From: JAJEFO01 sp965221845
Lineage (GTDB): Bacteria; Pseudomonadota; Alphaproteobacteria; Rhodobacterales; Rhodobacteraceae
Direction of reading: 5' to 3'
Assembly (NCBI GenBank): GCA_965221845.1
Contig: OZ244919.1
Location: 3,968,001-4,032,000, forward strand
DNA length: 64,000 nucleotides
Shown here: positions 53,142 through 62,804 of the stretch, one piece after another
Position numbering within the stretch: the stretch's first letter is position 1
Layout: every line of letters begins with the position of its first letter
Translations under genes and position numbers: made by a program
Notes under the pieces: generated by a model
What the model saw: the letters and a program-made list of their open reading frames with translations, nothing else
Told to the model about the DNA's origin: nothing
Database searches by the model: none

Positions 53142-54805
53142 CCATGGAAAGGCTGTTCTACCTGCCGCTCGGCGGCGCGGACGAGGTCGGCATGAACACC
53201 TATGTGTATGGCTACGGCCCTCCGGGCCGGGAACGCCTGATCGTGGTGGATCTGGGCGTTGCCTTCCCGGACATGGAGAGCACGCCGGGCGTGGACCTGA
53301 TATTCGCGGACATAGGCTGGCTGGCCGAACGGGCGGACCGGCTCGACGCCATTTTCATCACGCACGGGCACGAGGACCATGTCGGCGCGCTGGGCCATCT
53401 CTGGCCGAAATTGCGTGCGCCGGTCTTCGCGCGTTCGTTCACCGGACACCTGGCAAGGCGCAAGATCGAGGAACGCGGAATCGAAGGCAAGGTCGTCAAT
53501 GTCGTGCGCCCATGGCCGGAAACCGTGCCGGCCGGCCCGTTCCGGGTGGGGTTCGCGCCCGTGAGCCACTCGATTCCGGAAAGCTCGGCACTGATCATCG
53601 AGACGCCGGCTGGCCGAATCGTGCATACCGGCGATTTCAAGCTCGACGCGACGCCGGTCGTGGGCGAGGCTTTCGACGACACGTTCTGGAAGGGAATCGG
53701 GGATGAGGGTGTGCACGTCCTGACCTGTGATTCAACGAACGTGCTTTCACCCTCGCCCGGCAGGTCGGAAGCCAGCATCCAGGAGGAGATCCGGAAGCTG
53801 GCGGCGGGCGCGTCCGGCATTCTCGCAGCGACGACCTTCGCCTCGAACGTGGCCAGGCTGAAGACGCTCGCGTCCGCAGGCGCGGCGGCCGGCCGCTCCG
53901 TCTGCCTGCTTGGCAGGGCGATGCGGCGAATGGTCGAGGACGCGACCGCGACCGGCATTCTCACGGGTTTCCCGGAGACCGTTCCGCCGGAAGAGGCCAG
54001 GAGCCTGCCGCGCGAACGCCTGATGATTCTCGCGACGGGGTCGCAGGGCGAGGGCCGCGCCGCGTCGGCCGCGCTTTCCCGCGGCAGGCATCTGGGCCTG
54101 GAGCTGTCGAAGGGCGACACCTTCCTGTTCTCGTCAAAGACCATTCCGGGCAACGAAAGGGCCGTGCTCCGCGTCGTGAACGCGCTTGCAAGGAAAGGCG
54201 TCGACGTGATTGAGGACACGTCAGGCCTCTACCACGTGTCCGGGCACGCGAACCGGCCCGACCTTGACCGCATGCACGCGATGCTCCGGCCGGGGATCGT
54301 GGTTCCGATGCACGGTGAGTGCCGCCATCTCAAGGAGCACGCGCGTGTTGCGGCGGGGAACGGCCTTGCCTCGCTCGTCGCCGGCAACGGCTCGCTCGTG
54401 GATCTCACCGGCGAAGTGCCGGAGGTTGCGGATCACGTGGAGGCGGGACGCGTCTACCTTGACGGCAAGGTGGAGGTCGAGGCGCTGGACGGGGTTGTCC
54501 GGAGCCGGACAAGGATGGCCATGAACGGTCACGTTGGGGTGACCCTGTTCCTCGAGGGGGACGAGCCTGACGGCGGACCCTGGGCTGACCTGAGGGGACT
54601 TGCCGGCACGGGCGTGTCCGGGAAGCCCCTGGGAGACGTCCTGGAGAAGGCGCTGGACCGGCAGCTGAAGCGTTCGGCGGCGCGCTGCGGGGCATCGGAG
54701 GATGACAGGCTTGCGGACGAGATGCGAAGCGTCGTGCGCAGGATCTGTGACGCTGAAATCGGCAAGAAGCCGGAAGTGACGGTCTTGATCAGCCGATCGG
54801 ATTGA
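53138..54805 (+). CDS. rnj: ribonuclease J
   Basis: A 555-aa metallo-beta-lactamase/beta-CASP nuclease. Metal motif THGHEDHVGAL near residue 75, PVSHSIPESSALII, HTGDFKLD, the beta-CASP motif TTFASNVARLKTL, ATGSQGEGRAA, and the terminal HVSGHANRPDL and PMHGECRHLKEHA are all present, followed by the RNase J C-terminal domain. It performs 5'-3' exo- and endonucleolytic RNA processing. ATG 53138 overlaps the coaX stop, so the two are co-translated. Confidence 0.95.
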   Translation: MTMERLFYLPLGGADEVGMNTYVYGYGPPGRERLIVVDLGVAFPDMESTPGVDLIFADIGWLAERADRLDAIFITHGHEDHVGALGHLWPKLRAPVFARSFTGHLARRKIEERGIEGKVVNVVRPWPETVPAGPFRVGFAPVSHSIPESSALIIETPAGRIVHTGDFKLDATPVVGEAFDDTFWKGIGDEGVHVLTCDSTNVLSPSPGRSEASIQEEIRKLAAGASGILAATTFASNVARLKTLASAGAAAGRSVCLLGRAMRRMVEDATATGILTGFPETVPPEEARSLPRERLMILATGSQGEGRAASAALSRGRHLGLELSKGDTFLFSSKTIPGNERAVLRVVNALARKGVDVIEDTSGLYHVSGHANRPDLDRMHAMLRPGIVVPMHGECRHLKEHARVAAGNGLASLVAGNGSLVDLTGEVPEVADHVEAGRVYLDGKVEVEALDGVVRSRTRMAMNGHVGVTLFLEGDEPDGGPWADLRGLAGTGVSGKPLGDVLEKALDRQLKRSAARCGASEDDRLADEMRSVVRRICDAEIGKKPEVTVLISRSD

Positions 54806-55288
54806 GCGCCTGGAGCCGCGTCAGGCGCATGTCCCGGCGCTGTCCGGGATTGCTCGAACTGCAGCTCCGGTCAGGCAGCCAATGACGCAATGGCGCGCCT
54901 GCCAGCTTCCCGGCGCAATGGTTCAAGTCAGTTGCAAGCGGGTCTTGAAGCCCCTCTCCCTCCGGGTCGGGTCGGTTCCGTCCTTCCAGTCCTTTCCCGG
55001 CGGCGGCCGGAATTCGGCTTCCGTGCAGGTGCCGGACCCTTCTGCAAGCCGGCTCGCGAAGCCGGCGACATTTGACCTCGAAGGGTGCGGTCCAGACCGT
55101 TGCCAATGGGCGCATCTGACCTTCTCGCGCCCGTCGGAACCGACGGGAAACCGCCACTTCGCCATCCGGACGCGAAGCAGCGCGGGCATGCCTCGGCAGT
55201 CCCGGATGTGCCTGGTCGCCTGACGCCGGCAGGCGGCCTTTCGAAGCGGCTGCAGTGAAGTGAATCGCCTGTGATGCCGCCCATGGTG
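54806..55288. other. intergenic stretch after RNase J, no gene seen
   Basis: About 480 bp. Two small hairpins directly after the rnj stop (GCGCCT/AGGCGC at ~54,808-54,831 and CCCGG/CCGGG at ~54,834-54,850) may end the coaX-rnj transcript, although no T run follows. The remainder has no recognisable gene. It ends at the promoter of the hydantoinase operon. Confidence 0.4.
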
Positions 55289-55330
55289 TTGACAATGAAT
55301 CCCGCCCATATTATATACTAACCAGTTAGT
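55289..55330 (+). promoter_or_regulatory. sigma-70-type promoter overlapped by a TetR-type operator
   Basis: TTGACA at 55289-55294 and TATATA at 55312-55317 are separated by 17 bp, a near-consensus promoter in a GC-rich genome. The palindrome ACTAAC-CA-GTTAGT (55317-55330) begins at the -10 box and covers the likely transcription start, where a bound repressor would block RNA polymerase. The TetR gene at 59263 closes the operon and is the natural candidate. Its binding here is inferred. Confidence 0.75.
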
Positions 55331-55352
55331 CAAAATTGGGCAGGTGAACCGG

Positions 55353-57464
55353 ATGGGCTACAGGCTTGGCGTGGACATTGGCGGGACGTTCACGGATATC
55401 GTGCTCTGCGATGACCGGGGCTGGGCGGATGTCGCCAAGGTGCCCTCGACACCGGACGACCCCGGCGAGGCCGTTGTGGAGGGCGCGGTCAACATCCTGG
55501 AAAGGCACGCAATTGCGCAAGCCGACATCGAGGAGATCGTGCATGGCACGACCGTCGGCGCGAACACCATCCTGCAAAGGGCCGGGGCAAGGACCGCCCT
55601 TCTGACGACGGCAGGGTTCCGGGACGTGCTGGAGATCGGACGGATCCGCACGCCGCGCATGTTTGACCTGAACTGGGAAAAGCCGGTCCAGCTTGTGACG
55701 CGCCGACACCGGTTCGAGGTGGCCGAACGGCTGTCGGCGGCAGGCGAGATCGTGACCCCGCTGGACCTCGGGGACCTGCGAGACGTCATGGGGCAGGTTG
55801 TCGCCGAAGGGTGCGAAGCCGTGGCGATCTGCTTTCTGCATTCCTATGCCAATCCTGTTCACGAACGGCAGGCCCGTGACATGGTCGAGGCCGAGTTCCC
55901 CGGCCTGCTGGTCACGGCCTCCTGCGACGTGCTGCCCGAAATGAAGGAATACGAGCGCAGCTCGACGACCGTGGTCAATGCCTACCTGCTGAAGCAGATG
56001 CGCGGATACCTTGCGCGACTGGAGCGGAACCTGAAGGGCAGGGGCTTCTCGGCGCCCCTGCTGGTGGTCAATTCCGCCGGCGGCATGATGGGCGTCAGCG
56101 CGGCCAGCGAGCGGCCTGTCTTTGCCGTGGGCTCCGGCCCCGCCGGCGGCGTGGCCGGGGCGGCAAGGCTGGCCGAGGCGGCATCGCTGGGCGGATTCGT
56201 GGCCTTTGACATGGGCGGCACCACGGCCAAGGCGTCGATCGTTCTGGACAACCGGCCGATGCTGATAAACGAATACGAGTTCCGCGAAGGCATCTCGAGC
56301 CCCAGCCGGTTCAACAAGGGCGGAGGCTACGCGCTCAAGGTGCCTGCGATCGACGTGGCCGAGGTGGGCGCGGGCGGCGGTTCCATCGCCTGGATCGACG
56401 ACGGCGGCATGCTGCAGGTCGGGCCGGCTTCGGCCGGCGCCGACCCGGGACCGGCGGCCTACGGGTTGGGAAACGACCGTCCGACCGTGACGGACGCGAA
56501 CGTCCATCTGGGCCTGATCGGCACTGCCGGTCTGGCGGGCGGCAGCCTGCACATCGACCGGTCCCTGGCCGAAAGGGCGATCCGGACCGGCGTGGCGGTC
56601 CCCCTGGGACTTTCGGTGGACGAGGCCGCGATGGGAATCCGCCGGATCGCCAATGCGAACATGGCGCGCGCAATCCGGTCCGTGACCGTGGAGCGCGGAC
56701 GCGACCCCCGCGAGATGGCGATGATGGCTTTCGGAGGCGGCGGCCCCCTTCACGCGGCGGATCTGGCGCAGCTGCTGGGAATGACGCGCATCATCGTGCC
56801 TGCGATGTCGGGCGTGTTCTGCTCGGTCGGGATGCTGTCAACGGATGTCGAACACAAGCTGGTGCGCGCCGCGCAGGGTCTGGTCGCCGACTGGTCTGGC
56901 GCCGAGATCTCCAGCGCGATTGACGGGCTGCGCGGGGACATGCTGGCGCTGCTGGCCAGCGAAGGCTTTGCCGAAAGCCGGACCCGCCTGAGATTCGGCG
57001 CGGACCTGCGGTACTGCGGGCAGTCTTCGGACCTGACGGTCGAAATAGATGTCGAAACGGCCGTGTCGGCAGGAGGCGCTGCATTGCAACCGCCCTTCGA
57101 GGCTGCCTACCAGTCGGTCTACGGGTATCGCGACGGCACCCCGGTCGAATTGGTGAACCTGCGCGTCACCGGAACCGGCGTTCGGGAGAGGAAGCTGGAC
57201 TTTTCCTCCCTGGCCAGCCCGCGCCCGCCAGGAAGCGACGGCACTGCCGAAACGCGCCCGGTCCGGTTCGAGGCGGGAGGCCGCTGGCATGAGACGGCCG
57301 TGATGCATCGTGACGCGGTGCTTGACCGCGCCGTCCGAGGGCCGGCCATCCTGACAAGCTACGACAGCACGATCGCGCTGCCGCCGGGAGCCTCCGCCAG
57401 CACCGATGGCTGCGGCAGCGTCGTGATCGACATCGGGGCCGAGGCGGCGGAGCCGGCCGCATGA
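55353..57464 (+). CDS. hyuA: hydantoinase/oxoprolinase family protein, A subunit
   Basis: A 703-aa ATP-dependent amidohydrolase subunit of the HyuA/acetone carboxylase-beta family. YRLGVDIGGTFTDIVL is the N-terminal phosphate motif, VHGTTVGANTILQR the next, MKEYERSSTTVVNAYL the family signature, FDMGGTTAKASIV the second actin-like phosphate site, and GAGGGSIAWIDDGGML the glycine-rich loop. With HyuB it opens a cyclic amide such as hydantoin or 5-oxoproline at the cost of ATP. ATG 55353 has GGGCAGG at good spacing; a GTG at 55344 is too close to it. The stop overlaps hyuB. Confidence 0.9.
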   Translation: MGYRLGVDIGGTFTDIVLCDDRGWADVAKVPSTPDDPGEAVVEGAVNILERHAIAQADIEEIVHGTTVGANTILQRAGARTALLTTAGFRDVLEIGRIRTPRMFDLNWEKPVQLVTRRHRFEVAERLSAAGEIVTPLDLGDLRDVMGQVVAEGCEAVAICFLHSYANPVHERQARDMVEAEFPGLLVTASCDVLPEMKEYERSSTTVVNAYLLKQMRGYLARLERNLKGRGFSAPLLVVNSAGGMMGVSAASERPVFAVGSGPAGGVAGAARLAEAASLGGFVAFDMGGTTAKASIVLDNRPMLINEYEFREGISSPSRFNKGGGYALKVPAIDVAEVGAGGGSIAWIDDGGMLQVGPASAGADPGPAAYGLGNDRPTVTDANVHLGLIGTAGLAGGSLHIDRSLAERAIRTGVAVPLGLSVDEAAMGIRRIANANMARAIRSVTVERGRDPREMAMMAFGGGGPLHAADLAQLLGMTRIIVPAMSGVFCSVGMLSTDVEHKLVRAAQGLVADWSGAEISSAIDGLRGDMLALLASEGFAESRTRLRFGADLRYCGQSSDLTVEIDVETAVSAGGAALQPPFEAAYQSVYGYRDGTPVELVNLRVTGTGVRERKLDFSSLASPRPPGSDGTAETRPVRFEAGGRWHETAVMHRDAVLDRAVRGPAILTSYDSTIALPPGASASTDGCGSVVIDIGAEAAEPAA

Positions 57465-59212
57465 GGATCGACCCGATCACCCTGGCCGTCGTCAAGAACG
57501 CGCTCGACTCGATCGTGGACGAAGTGGCCCATACCGTTCTGCGCACGGCGAGATCCGAGATCGTCAAGGACGTGATGGACTATTCCGCCGCGATCTGTGA
57601 CGCCGATGGAAACATGATTGCCCAAGCCAAGACCATCGCGCTGCATCTGGGCGCGGTGCCCGAGGCGATCCAGGCGATCCTCGCCCAGTATGAAGGGGAC
57701 ATTCACGAAGGCGACGTGATCATCCTCAACGATCCGTATCAGGGCGGGATGCATCTGCCCGACATCTTCATGTTCACGCCGATCTTTCACGAGGGCTCCC
57801 TGGAAGGCCATTCGGTCGTGATCTGCCACCACACGGACGTGGGGGGACGAGTCCCCGGATCGAACGCTTCGGACAGCACCGAGATCTTCCAGGAGGGCCT
57901 GCGCCTGCCGGTGCTGAAACTCTATGACCGGGGGGTGCTGAACGTCGCCGTTCACGGGATCATCGAACGCAACGTGCGTGTGCCGGATCGGGTCCTGGGC
58001 GACCTGAAGGCCCAGCGCGCGGCCTGCCACGTGGGCGGGCGGGAGCTGGCCAAGCTGATCTCGAGATACGGCCGTGATGCTGCGCGGACCTATTTTGCCG
58101 AACTGCTGGACTATGCCGAGCGCATGGCGCGCGAGGACATCCGCTCCTGGCCGGACGGCACCTACCGCTTTGCCGACCACATCGACGACGACGGGCTTTC
58201 GGATGAGCCGATCCCGATCCGCGTTGCCATCACCGTGGATGGCGATCAGCTGATCGTGGACTACGAGGGGTCGTCGAAGCAGGTCAAGGCGGCCCTGAAC
58301 GCGACAAAGTCCTACACGAATTCATGCTCATACCTGAGCGTTCGCTGCGTGCTGAACGGGGATGTGCCCAACAACGAGGGGGTTTTCCGCTGCATCGACG
58401 TGCGTGCGCCCGAAGCGTCGGTGCTGAACCCGGTGATGCCAGCGCCCTGTGCCGCGCGCGCCCTGACGGGGTATCGCGTCATGGACACCATGTTTGGGGC
58501 CCTGGCCCAGATCGTGCCAGACCGCGTGCCGGCGGCCGGCGAGGGCGGCAACACGGTGATCGCCATCGGCGGATATGCTCCGGACCGCAAGCCCTTCATC
58601 ATCGTCGACATGGTATGCGGCTGCTGGGGCGGGCGTCCGCACAAGGACGGCGTGGACGCAGTCACCAACCCTTCGCAGAACCTGTCCAACACGCCGGTGG
58701 AGACGCTGGAGCGCCAGCATCCGGTCCGGGTGGAGGATTACGGCCTGATCCCGGACAGTGGCGGCGCCGGCGAGTTCCGGGGAGGTCTTGGCGTGCGTCG
58801 ATCCTATCGGCTGCTCGCCGATGAGGCGGGGCTGCAGTTGCGTTCGGACCGGACAAGGTTCGCCCCGTACGGTCTGGGCGGCGGACACCCGGGGCGAAAG
58901 ACCGTGAACTGGCTCGAGGATCCCGACGGCACGCGCCGCGACCTGCCCGGCAAGGTGACAATGCCGCTGACCAAGGGGCAGCTCGTCGTCCATGAACAAG
59001 CCGGCGCCGGCGGCTTTGGGGATCCGCTGAAACGTGACCCGCACCGCGTGCTGGCGGACGTGATGGACGGGAAGCTGTCCGAAGGGGCCGCGCGCTCTCT
59101 CTACGGGATCGTGCTGAGTGCCGACGGCGGCGGCATCGACATCAAGGCGACCGCACGGCGGCGTGGAAAAATGCAGTCTGACGCTGTTTTGAACGATGAC
59201 GATAGGGTTTAG
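57461..59212 (+). CDS. hyuB: hydantoinase/oxoprolinase family protein, B subunit
   Basis: A 583-aa HyuB-family subunit. MRIDPITLAVVKNALDSIVDEV is a typical opening; then AQAKTIALHLGAVP, GDVIILNDPYQGGMHLPDIFMFTPIFH, CHHTDVGGRVPGS and the late EGGNTVIAIGG and LPGKVTMPLTKGQ. It partners HyuA; overlap of 4 bp ensures equal synthesis. Full length with no missing segment noted. Confidence 0.92.
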   Translation: MRIDPITLAVVKNALDSIVDEVAHTVLRTARSEIVKDVMDYSAAICDADGNMIAQAKTIALHLGAVPEAIQAILAQYEGDIHEGDVIILNDPYQGGMHLPDIFMFTPIFHEGSLEGHSVVICHHTDVGGRVPGSNASDSTEIFQEGLRLPVLKLYDRGVLNVAVHGIIERNVRVPDRVLGDLKAQRAACHVGGRELAKLISRYGRDAARTYFAELLDYAERMAREDIRSWPDGTYRFADHIDDDGLSDEPIPIRVAITVDGDQLIVDYEGSSKQVKAALNATKSYTNSCSYLSVRCVLNGDVPNNEGVFRCIDVRAPEASVLNPVMPAPCAARALTGYRVMDTMFGALAQIVPDRVPAAGEGGNTVIAIGGYAPDRKPFIIVDMVCGCWGGRPHKDGVDAVTNPSQNLSNTPVETLERQHPVRVEDYGLIPDSGGAGEFRGGLGVRRSYRLLADEAGLQLRSDRTRFAPYGLGGGHPGRKTVNWLEDPDGTRRDLPGKVTMPLTKGQLVVHEQAGAGGFGDPLKRDPHRVLADVMDGKLSEGAARSLYGIVLSADGGGIDIKATARRRGKMQSDAVLNDDDRV

Positions 59213-59262
59213 GCATACCGTCGCAGGGGCAGTGGAGCGCCTCCGGCTGCAGGAAGAGGATC

Positions 59263-59901
59263 ATGGCGACCGCGAATCGCAAACGGAATCCCGAAGCATC
59301 CCAATCGCGAATCCTGGAAGCGGCAGAGCAGGAGTTCGCGGCGCACGGTTACGAGGGCGCGCGGATCGACAAGATCGTGCGGCGTGCGGGCGTGTCAAAG
59401 AACCTCGTCTACCATTATTTCGGCGGCAAGGACGACCTCTTCCTGATAGTGATGGAGCGCATGTACGAGCGCATGCGCGCCCATCATGCCGACCTTCAGA
59501 TCAAGGGGCTGCCTCCGGTCGAAGGGATGGAACGGCTGGCGCGCCACACCTTCCAGCACTTCGTGGAGTATCCGGAGGTCATTTCGCTGCTGAACAGCGA
59601 AAACCTGACCAAGGCCCAGCATGTGCGCAATTCCGAGAAGCTGCCGCGCCTTTACGCCACGCTGAGCGACTTGATCGGCGATCTCCTGTCGCGCGGCGAG
59701 GCCGAAGGCGCCTTCCGCAAGGGCGTGGACCCGCAGGAACTCTACATCACGATCTCGTCCTTGGGATATTTCTACCTGTCGAACCGGCACACGCTCGGTG
59801 CGATCTATCAGACCGACCTGTCCGAGCCCGACCGGCTCGCGGCCCGTGCCGACCATATCGTCGAGGTGGTTCTGGGATATCTGAGACCGCCGGAGGCCTG
59901 A
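59263..59901 (+). CDS. TetR-family transcriptional regulator
   Basis: A 212-aa regulator. The N-terminal helix-turn-helix spans ILEAAEQEFAAHGYEGARIDKIVRRAGVSKNLVYHYFGGKDDLF. The C-terminal helical domain binds the effector. It lies between hyuB and the ABC genes, on the same strand, and probably represses the operon through the ACTAAC palindrome at 55317. The effector is likely a pyrimidine- or hydantoin-like compound, inferred from the neighbours. Confidence 0.9.
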   Translation: MATANRKRNPEASQSRILEAAEQEFAAHGYEGARIDKIVRRAGVSKNLVYHYFGGKDDLFLIVMERMYERMRAHHADLQIKGLPPVEGMERLARHTFQHFVEYPEVISLLNSENLTKAQHVRNSEKLPRLYATLSDLIGDLLSRGEAEGAFRKGVDPQELYITISSLGYFYLSNRHTLGAIYQTDLSEPDRLAARADHIVEVVLGYLRPPEA

Positions 59902-60225
59902 TCGCAAGGCGCCTTGACGGAGGCGCCGCATGATCACTCCTCGTTCTTCCGCCTCGCCTCGTTCCGAAAGGGTGCGCCATGCGCCGGCGCGCGCGCCGGC
60001 TGTCCTCGGAGGGCATCGCGGATGTCCTGGCGCTGTGAGATTGCACGGCGTCCGAGGCCTCTGGCCCGATTGCGCGCGCCCCGTACAGCACGCCAGGCAC
60101 CGCGGCCGACCGGCGCACCGGCCCCACGGATCGCTCCCGGGTGCGCGAGGCGCAGTCGCGCCACCGGGCAATCAGCGCTGCGAGCGCTCACCTGATCACA
60201 TGATCTCAACATAGGAGAAGACAAA
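59902..60225. other. intergenic stretch, no gene seen
   Basis: About 320 bp between the TetR gene and the ABC binding-protein gene. No gene is supported. Near the right end TGATCA-CA-TGATCT forms a partial palindrome (60192-60205), possibly regulatory, and AGGAGAAG precedes the next start. I saw no second copy of the ACTAAC operator. Confidence 0.4.
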
Positions 60226-61203
60226 ATGCTCAGACTGACACATCTGCTTGCCGTCGCGGCGACGGCCGCTTCCGGCGGAGGCGCCGCATTCGCCGAAACG
60301 CTGACCGTGCGGCTCGATTTCTCGCCATGGGGCGTGCATGCCGGCATGCACCTCGCCGAGGCCAAGGGCTGGTTTGACGAAGCGGGGCTGGATGTCGACC
60401 TGCAAGACGGCAAGGGAACGATCAACACGATCCAGCTGGTCGGCAGCGGGCAGGTTGACGTGGGCCAGGTTCAGCTCGGCCTCATGGCGCTGGCGCGCGA
60501 AAACGGATTGCCGCTGAAGTCCTTTGCAGGCTGGGCGCGGCGCGGTGACCTGGCGGTACTGGTGGACGCGAGTTCCGGCATCGACTCGGTCACGGACCTT
60601 GAGGGCAAGAAGCTTGTGACCTTCACCGCCAGCCCGTGGGTCCCCTACATCGACAATTTCCTCGCCGCGGGCGGCCTGGATCGCGATGACGTTTCGATCC
60701 TGATGGTCGCGCCGCCGGCGATGGTCGGCACCTATGCCTCGGGCGAGGCGGACGGGTTCATGACCGTGGGGCCGTTCGGCCTGCCGCTGACCGCCAACAG
60801 CCGGCCGGCCAAGCAGATCCTGATGGATGACGCTGGCGTGACCTTCCCGAGCTACGGGCTGATCGCGCAGGAGAGCGCTCTTGAAGGGCGGCGCGACGAG
60901 CTGGCCAGCCTGGCGCAGGTCCAGCAACGTGCCTGGGAATACATCTTTGACGGCAATGTCGAAGAGGCGGCTGACGCCATCATCGCCGGCCGTCCGGACA
61001 GCAGCCTCAACCGTGACGTGCTGATTGGCCAGATCGAGGCCTATCGCGACTTCTTCCACACGGAGCGCACCAGGGATCTTCCCATCGGCGTGCAATCGGC
61101 CGAGGACTGGGCGGATGCACTGGCTGCGATGGAGGCGGCCGGCATCATCAAGCCGGGCCAGCGGGCGGAGGACTTCTTCACCAACGAACTGCTCAGGCAG
61201 TAG
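60226..61203 (+). CDS. ABC transporter substrate-binding protein (NMT1/SsuA-like)
   Basis: A 325-aa periplasmic protein. Signal peptide MLRLTHLLAVAATAASGGGAAFA; the mature protein begins ETLTVRLDFSPWGVHAGMHLAEAKGWF, the classic opening of NMT1/SsuA-type binding proteins used for thiamine precursors, pyrimidines and sulfonates. GSGQVDVGQVQLG and SPWVPYIDNFLAAGG follow. Next to HyuA/HyuB a hydantoin, pyrimidine or related ring compound is the likely ligand. AGGAGAAG lies before the ATG. Confidence 0.87.
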   Translation: MLRLTHLLAVAATAASGGGAAFAETLTVRLDFSPWGVHAGMHLAEAKGWFDEAGLDVDLQDGKGTINTIQLVGSGQVDVGQVQLGLMALARENGLPLKSFAGWARRGDLAVLVDASSGIDSVTDLEGKKLVTFTASPWVPYIDNFLAAGGLDRDDVSILMVAPPAMVGTYASGEADGFMTVGPFGLPLTANSRPAKQILMDDAGVTFPSYGLIAQESALEGRRDELASLAQVQQRAWEYIFDGNVEEAADAIIAGRPDSSLNRDVLIGQIEAYRDFFHTERTRDLPIGVQSAEDWADALAAMEAAGIIKPGQRAEDFFTNELLRQ

Positions 61204-61231
61204 GCAGGAAGCGCGAAAGGGAGGCCGGCGC

Positions 61232-62017
61232 ATGGCGCAGCAGCCGAGCTATGCCAGGATCCGCAACATGGACAAGGTCTATCGGTCCAGGCACGCGGAC
61301 ATCGAGGCGCTCAGGTCGATAGACCTCGATGTCCGGGAGCATGAGTTCATCAGCGTGCTTGGGCCCAGCGGATGCGGCAAGTCAACGCTGCTGAAGTGCA
61401 TTGCCGGCCTCGAACCGATAACTTCGGGCGAAGTGATCCTTGACGGCGCGCCGGTCAGGGGGCCGCCGGACGACATGGGGATCGTGTTTCAGCGCGACAT
61501 CCTTCTGGACTGGCGGAACATCCTGGACAACGTGCTGTTCATCGCTGAAATCCGCGGTGCGAGGCGATCGGACTACGAAGGCAAGGCGCGCGCTCTTCTC
61601 AAGAGATTCGGGCTGGAAGGGTTTGAGCGGAAGCATCCCTGGGAGCTTTCGGGCGGCATGCGGCAGCGCGCATCGATCTGCCGGGCGCTGCTGGACAATC
61701 CGAAGCTTCTCCTGCTGGACGAACCATTTGGCGCGCTCGACGCCATGACCCGCGACGACCTGAATCTGGAGCTTGCACGGCTTTGGCAGGAGACACGGAA
61801 AACGGTGCTCTTCATCACCCATTCCATTGCCGAGGCGGTGTTCCTCTCGACCAGGGTCGTCGTCATGTCACGCAACCCCGGCAGGATCGACGAGACGCTC
61901 GACATCGACCTGCCGCATCCCCGCACGCTGAGCATGCGCGAAACCCGGGAATTCGGCGAATACGTGCAGCATCTCCGCGGCCATTTCACCAAACTGGGCA
62001 TCCTGCACGAGGCCTGA
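61232..62017 (+). CDS. ABC transporter ATP-binding protein
   Basis: A 261-aa ATPase of the nitrate/sulfonate/taurine class. Walker A GPSGCGKST near 48, Q-loop MGIVFQRDILLDWRNILDNV, signature LSGGMRQRASICRALL, Walker B LLLLDEPFGALD and the H-loop FITHSIAEAVFLSTRV are complete. ATG 61232 follows GGGAGG; upstream in-frame codons belong to the preceding gene's other frame. It is placed 28 bp after the binding-protein gene. Confidence 0.92.
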   Translation: MAQQPSYARIRNMDKVYRSRHADIEALRSIDLDVREHEFISVLGPSGCGKSTLLKCIAGLEPITSGEVILDGAPVRGPPDDMGIVFQRDILLDWRNILDNVLFIAEIRGARRSDYEGKARALLKRFGLEGFERKHPWELSGGMRQRASICRALLDNPKLLLLDEPFGALDAMTRDDLNLELARLWQETRKTVLFITHSIAEAVFLSTRVVVMSRNPGRIDETLDIDLPHPRTLSMRETREFGEYVQHLRGHFTKLGILHEA

Positions 62018-62021
62018 GCCA

Positions 62022-62798
62022 ATGGACTGGATCGAAAGGAACAACCGGCTTCTCGCCTGCGTCGCGGTGCTGACGGCTGCCGTGGTTCTCTGGGAAATCG
62101 CGTGCCGCATCCTGGAGGTGCGTCCGTTCATCCTGCCTGCGCCTTCGGCGATTCTGGTCGAGATGGTCGATGATCCGGACTATTTTGCCAGGCATGCAGG
62201 CCATACCCTGGCGACCACGCTGGCCGGTTTCGCATTGGCCGTGGCGCTTGGCGTGCTGATGGCGGTGGGAATCGTGCACTCGGTCTTTCTGGATCGCACG
62301 CTGTACACCTTGCTGGTCGCGCTTAATTCCGTGCCGAAGGTTGCGCTTGCACCGCTCTTTGTCATCTGGATGGGCACCGGGGCGGAACCAAAGATCGCAA
62401 TAGCGCTGATGATCGCGATCTTCTCGATCGTCATCGACACGGTGCTGGGCTTGCGCAGCGTCGACAAGGACATGATCGACATGGCACGGTCGGCACGTGC
62501 GACGACCATGCAGGTCCTGTTCAAGATCCGCTTTCCCTGTGCGCTGGCCAGCATGTTCGCAGGCATGAAAGTGGGGATTTCCTTTGCCCTGATCGGGGCC
62601 ATCGTGGGTGAGTTCGTGGCCGGAGAGACAGGCCTCGGCCATGTCATCCTGCTGTCGCAGGGCATGTTCGACACCACGCGCGCCTTTGCTGCCATCGTGA
62701 TCCTGGGGATCATGGGCACGATCCTCTTCTACGCCGTCGAAGCCGCCGAACGAGTCCTCTTGCCCTGGCACACGTCCCAGCGCGGAGGCGAGCGCTAG
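62022..62798 (+). CDS. ABC transporter permease
   Basis: A 258-aa inner-membrane permease with about six helices. The ATPase-contacting loop reads DMIDMARSARATTMQVLFKIRFPCALASMFAGMKVG in segments; LPAPSAILVEMVDD and ALVALNSVPKVALAPLFVIWMG are the usual SsuC/TauC-type signatures. It starts 4 bp after the ATP-binding gene and completes the importer. Confidence 0.92.
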   Translation: MDWIERNNRLLACVAVLTAAVVLWEIACRILEVRPFILPAPSAILVEMVDDPDYFARHAGHTLATTLAGFALAVALGVLMAVGIVHSVFLDRTLYTLLVALNSVPKVALAPLFVIWMGTGAEPKIAIALMIAIFSIVIDTVLGLRSVDKDMIDMARSARATTMQVLFKIRFPCALASMFAGMKVGISFALIGAIVGEFVAGETGLGHVILLSQGMFDTTRAFAAIVILGIMGTILFYAVEAAERVLLPWHTSQRGGER

Positions 62799-62804
62799 CG
62801 CCCG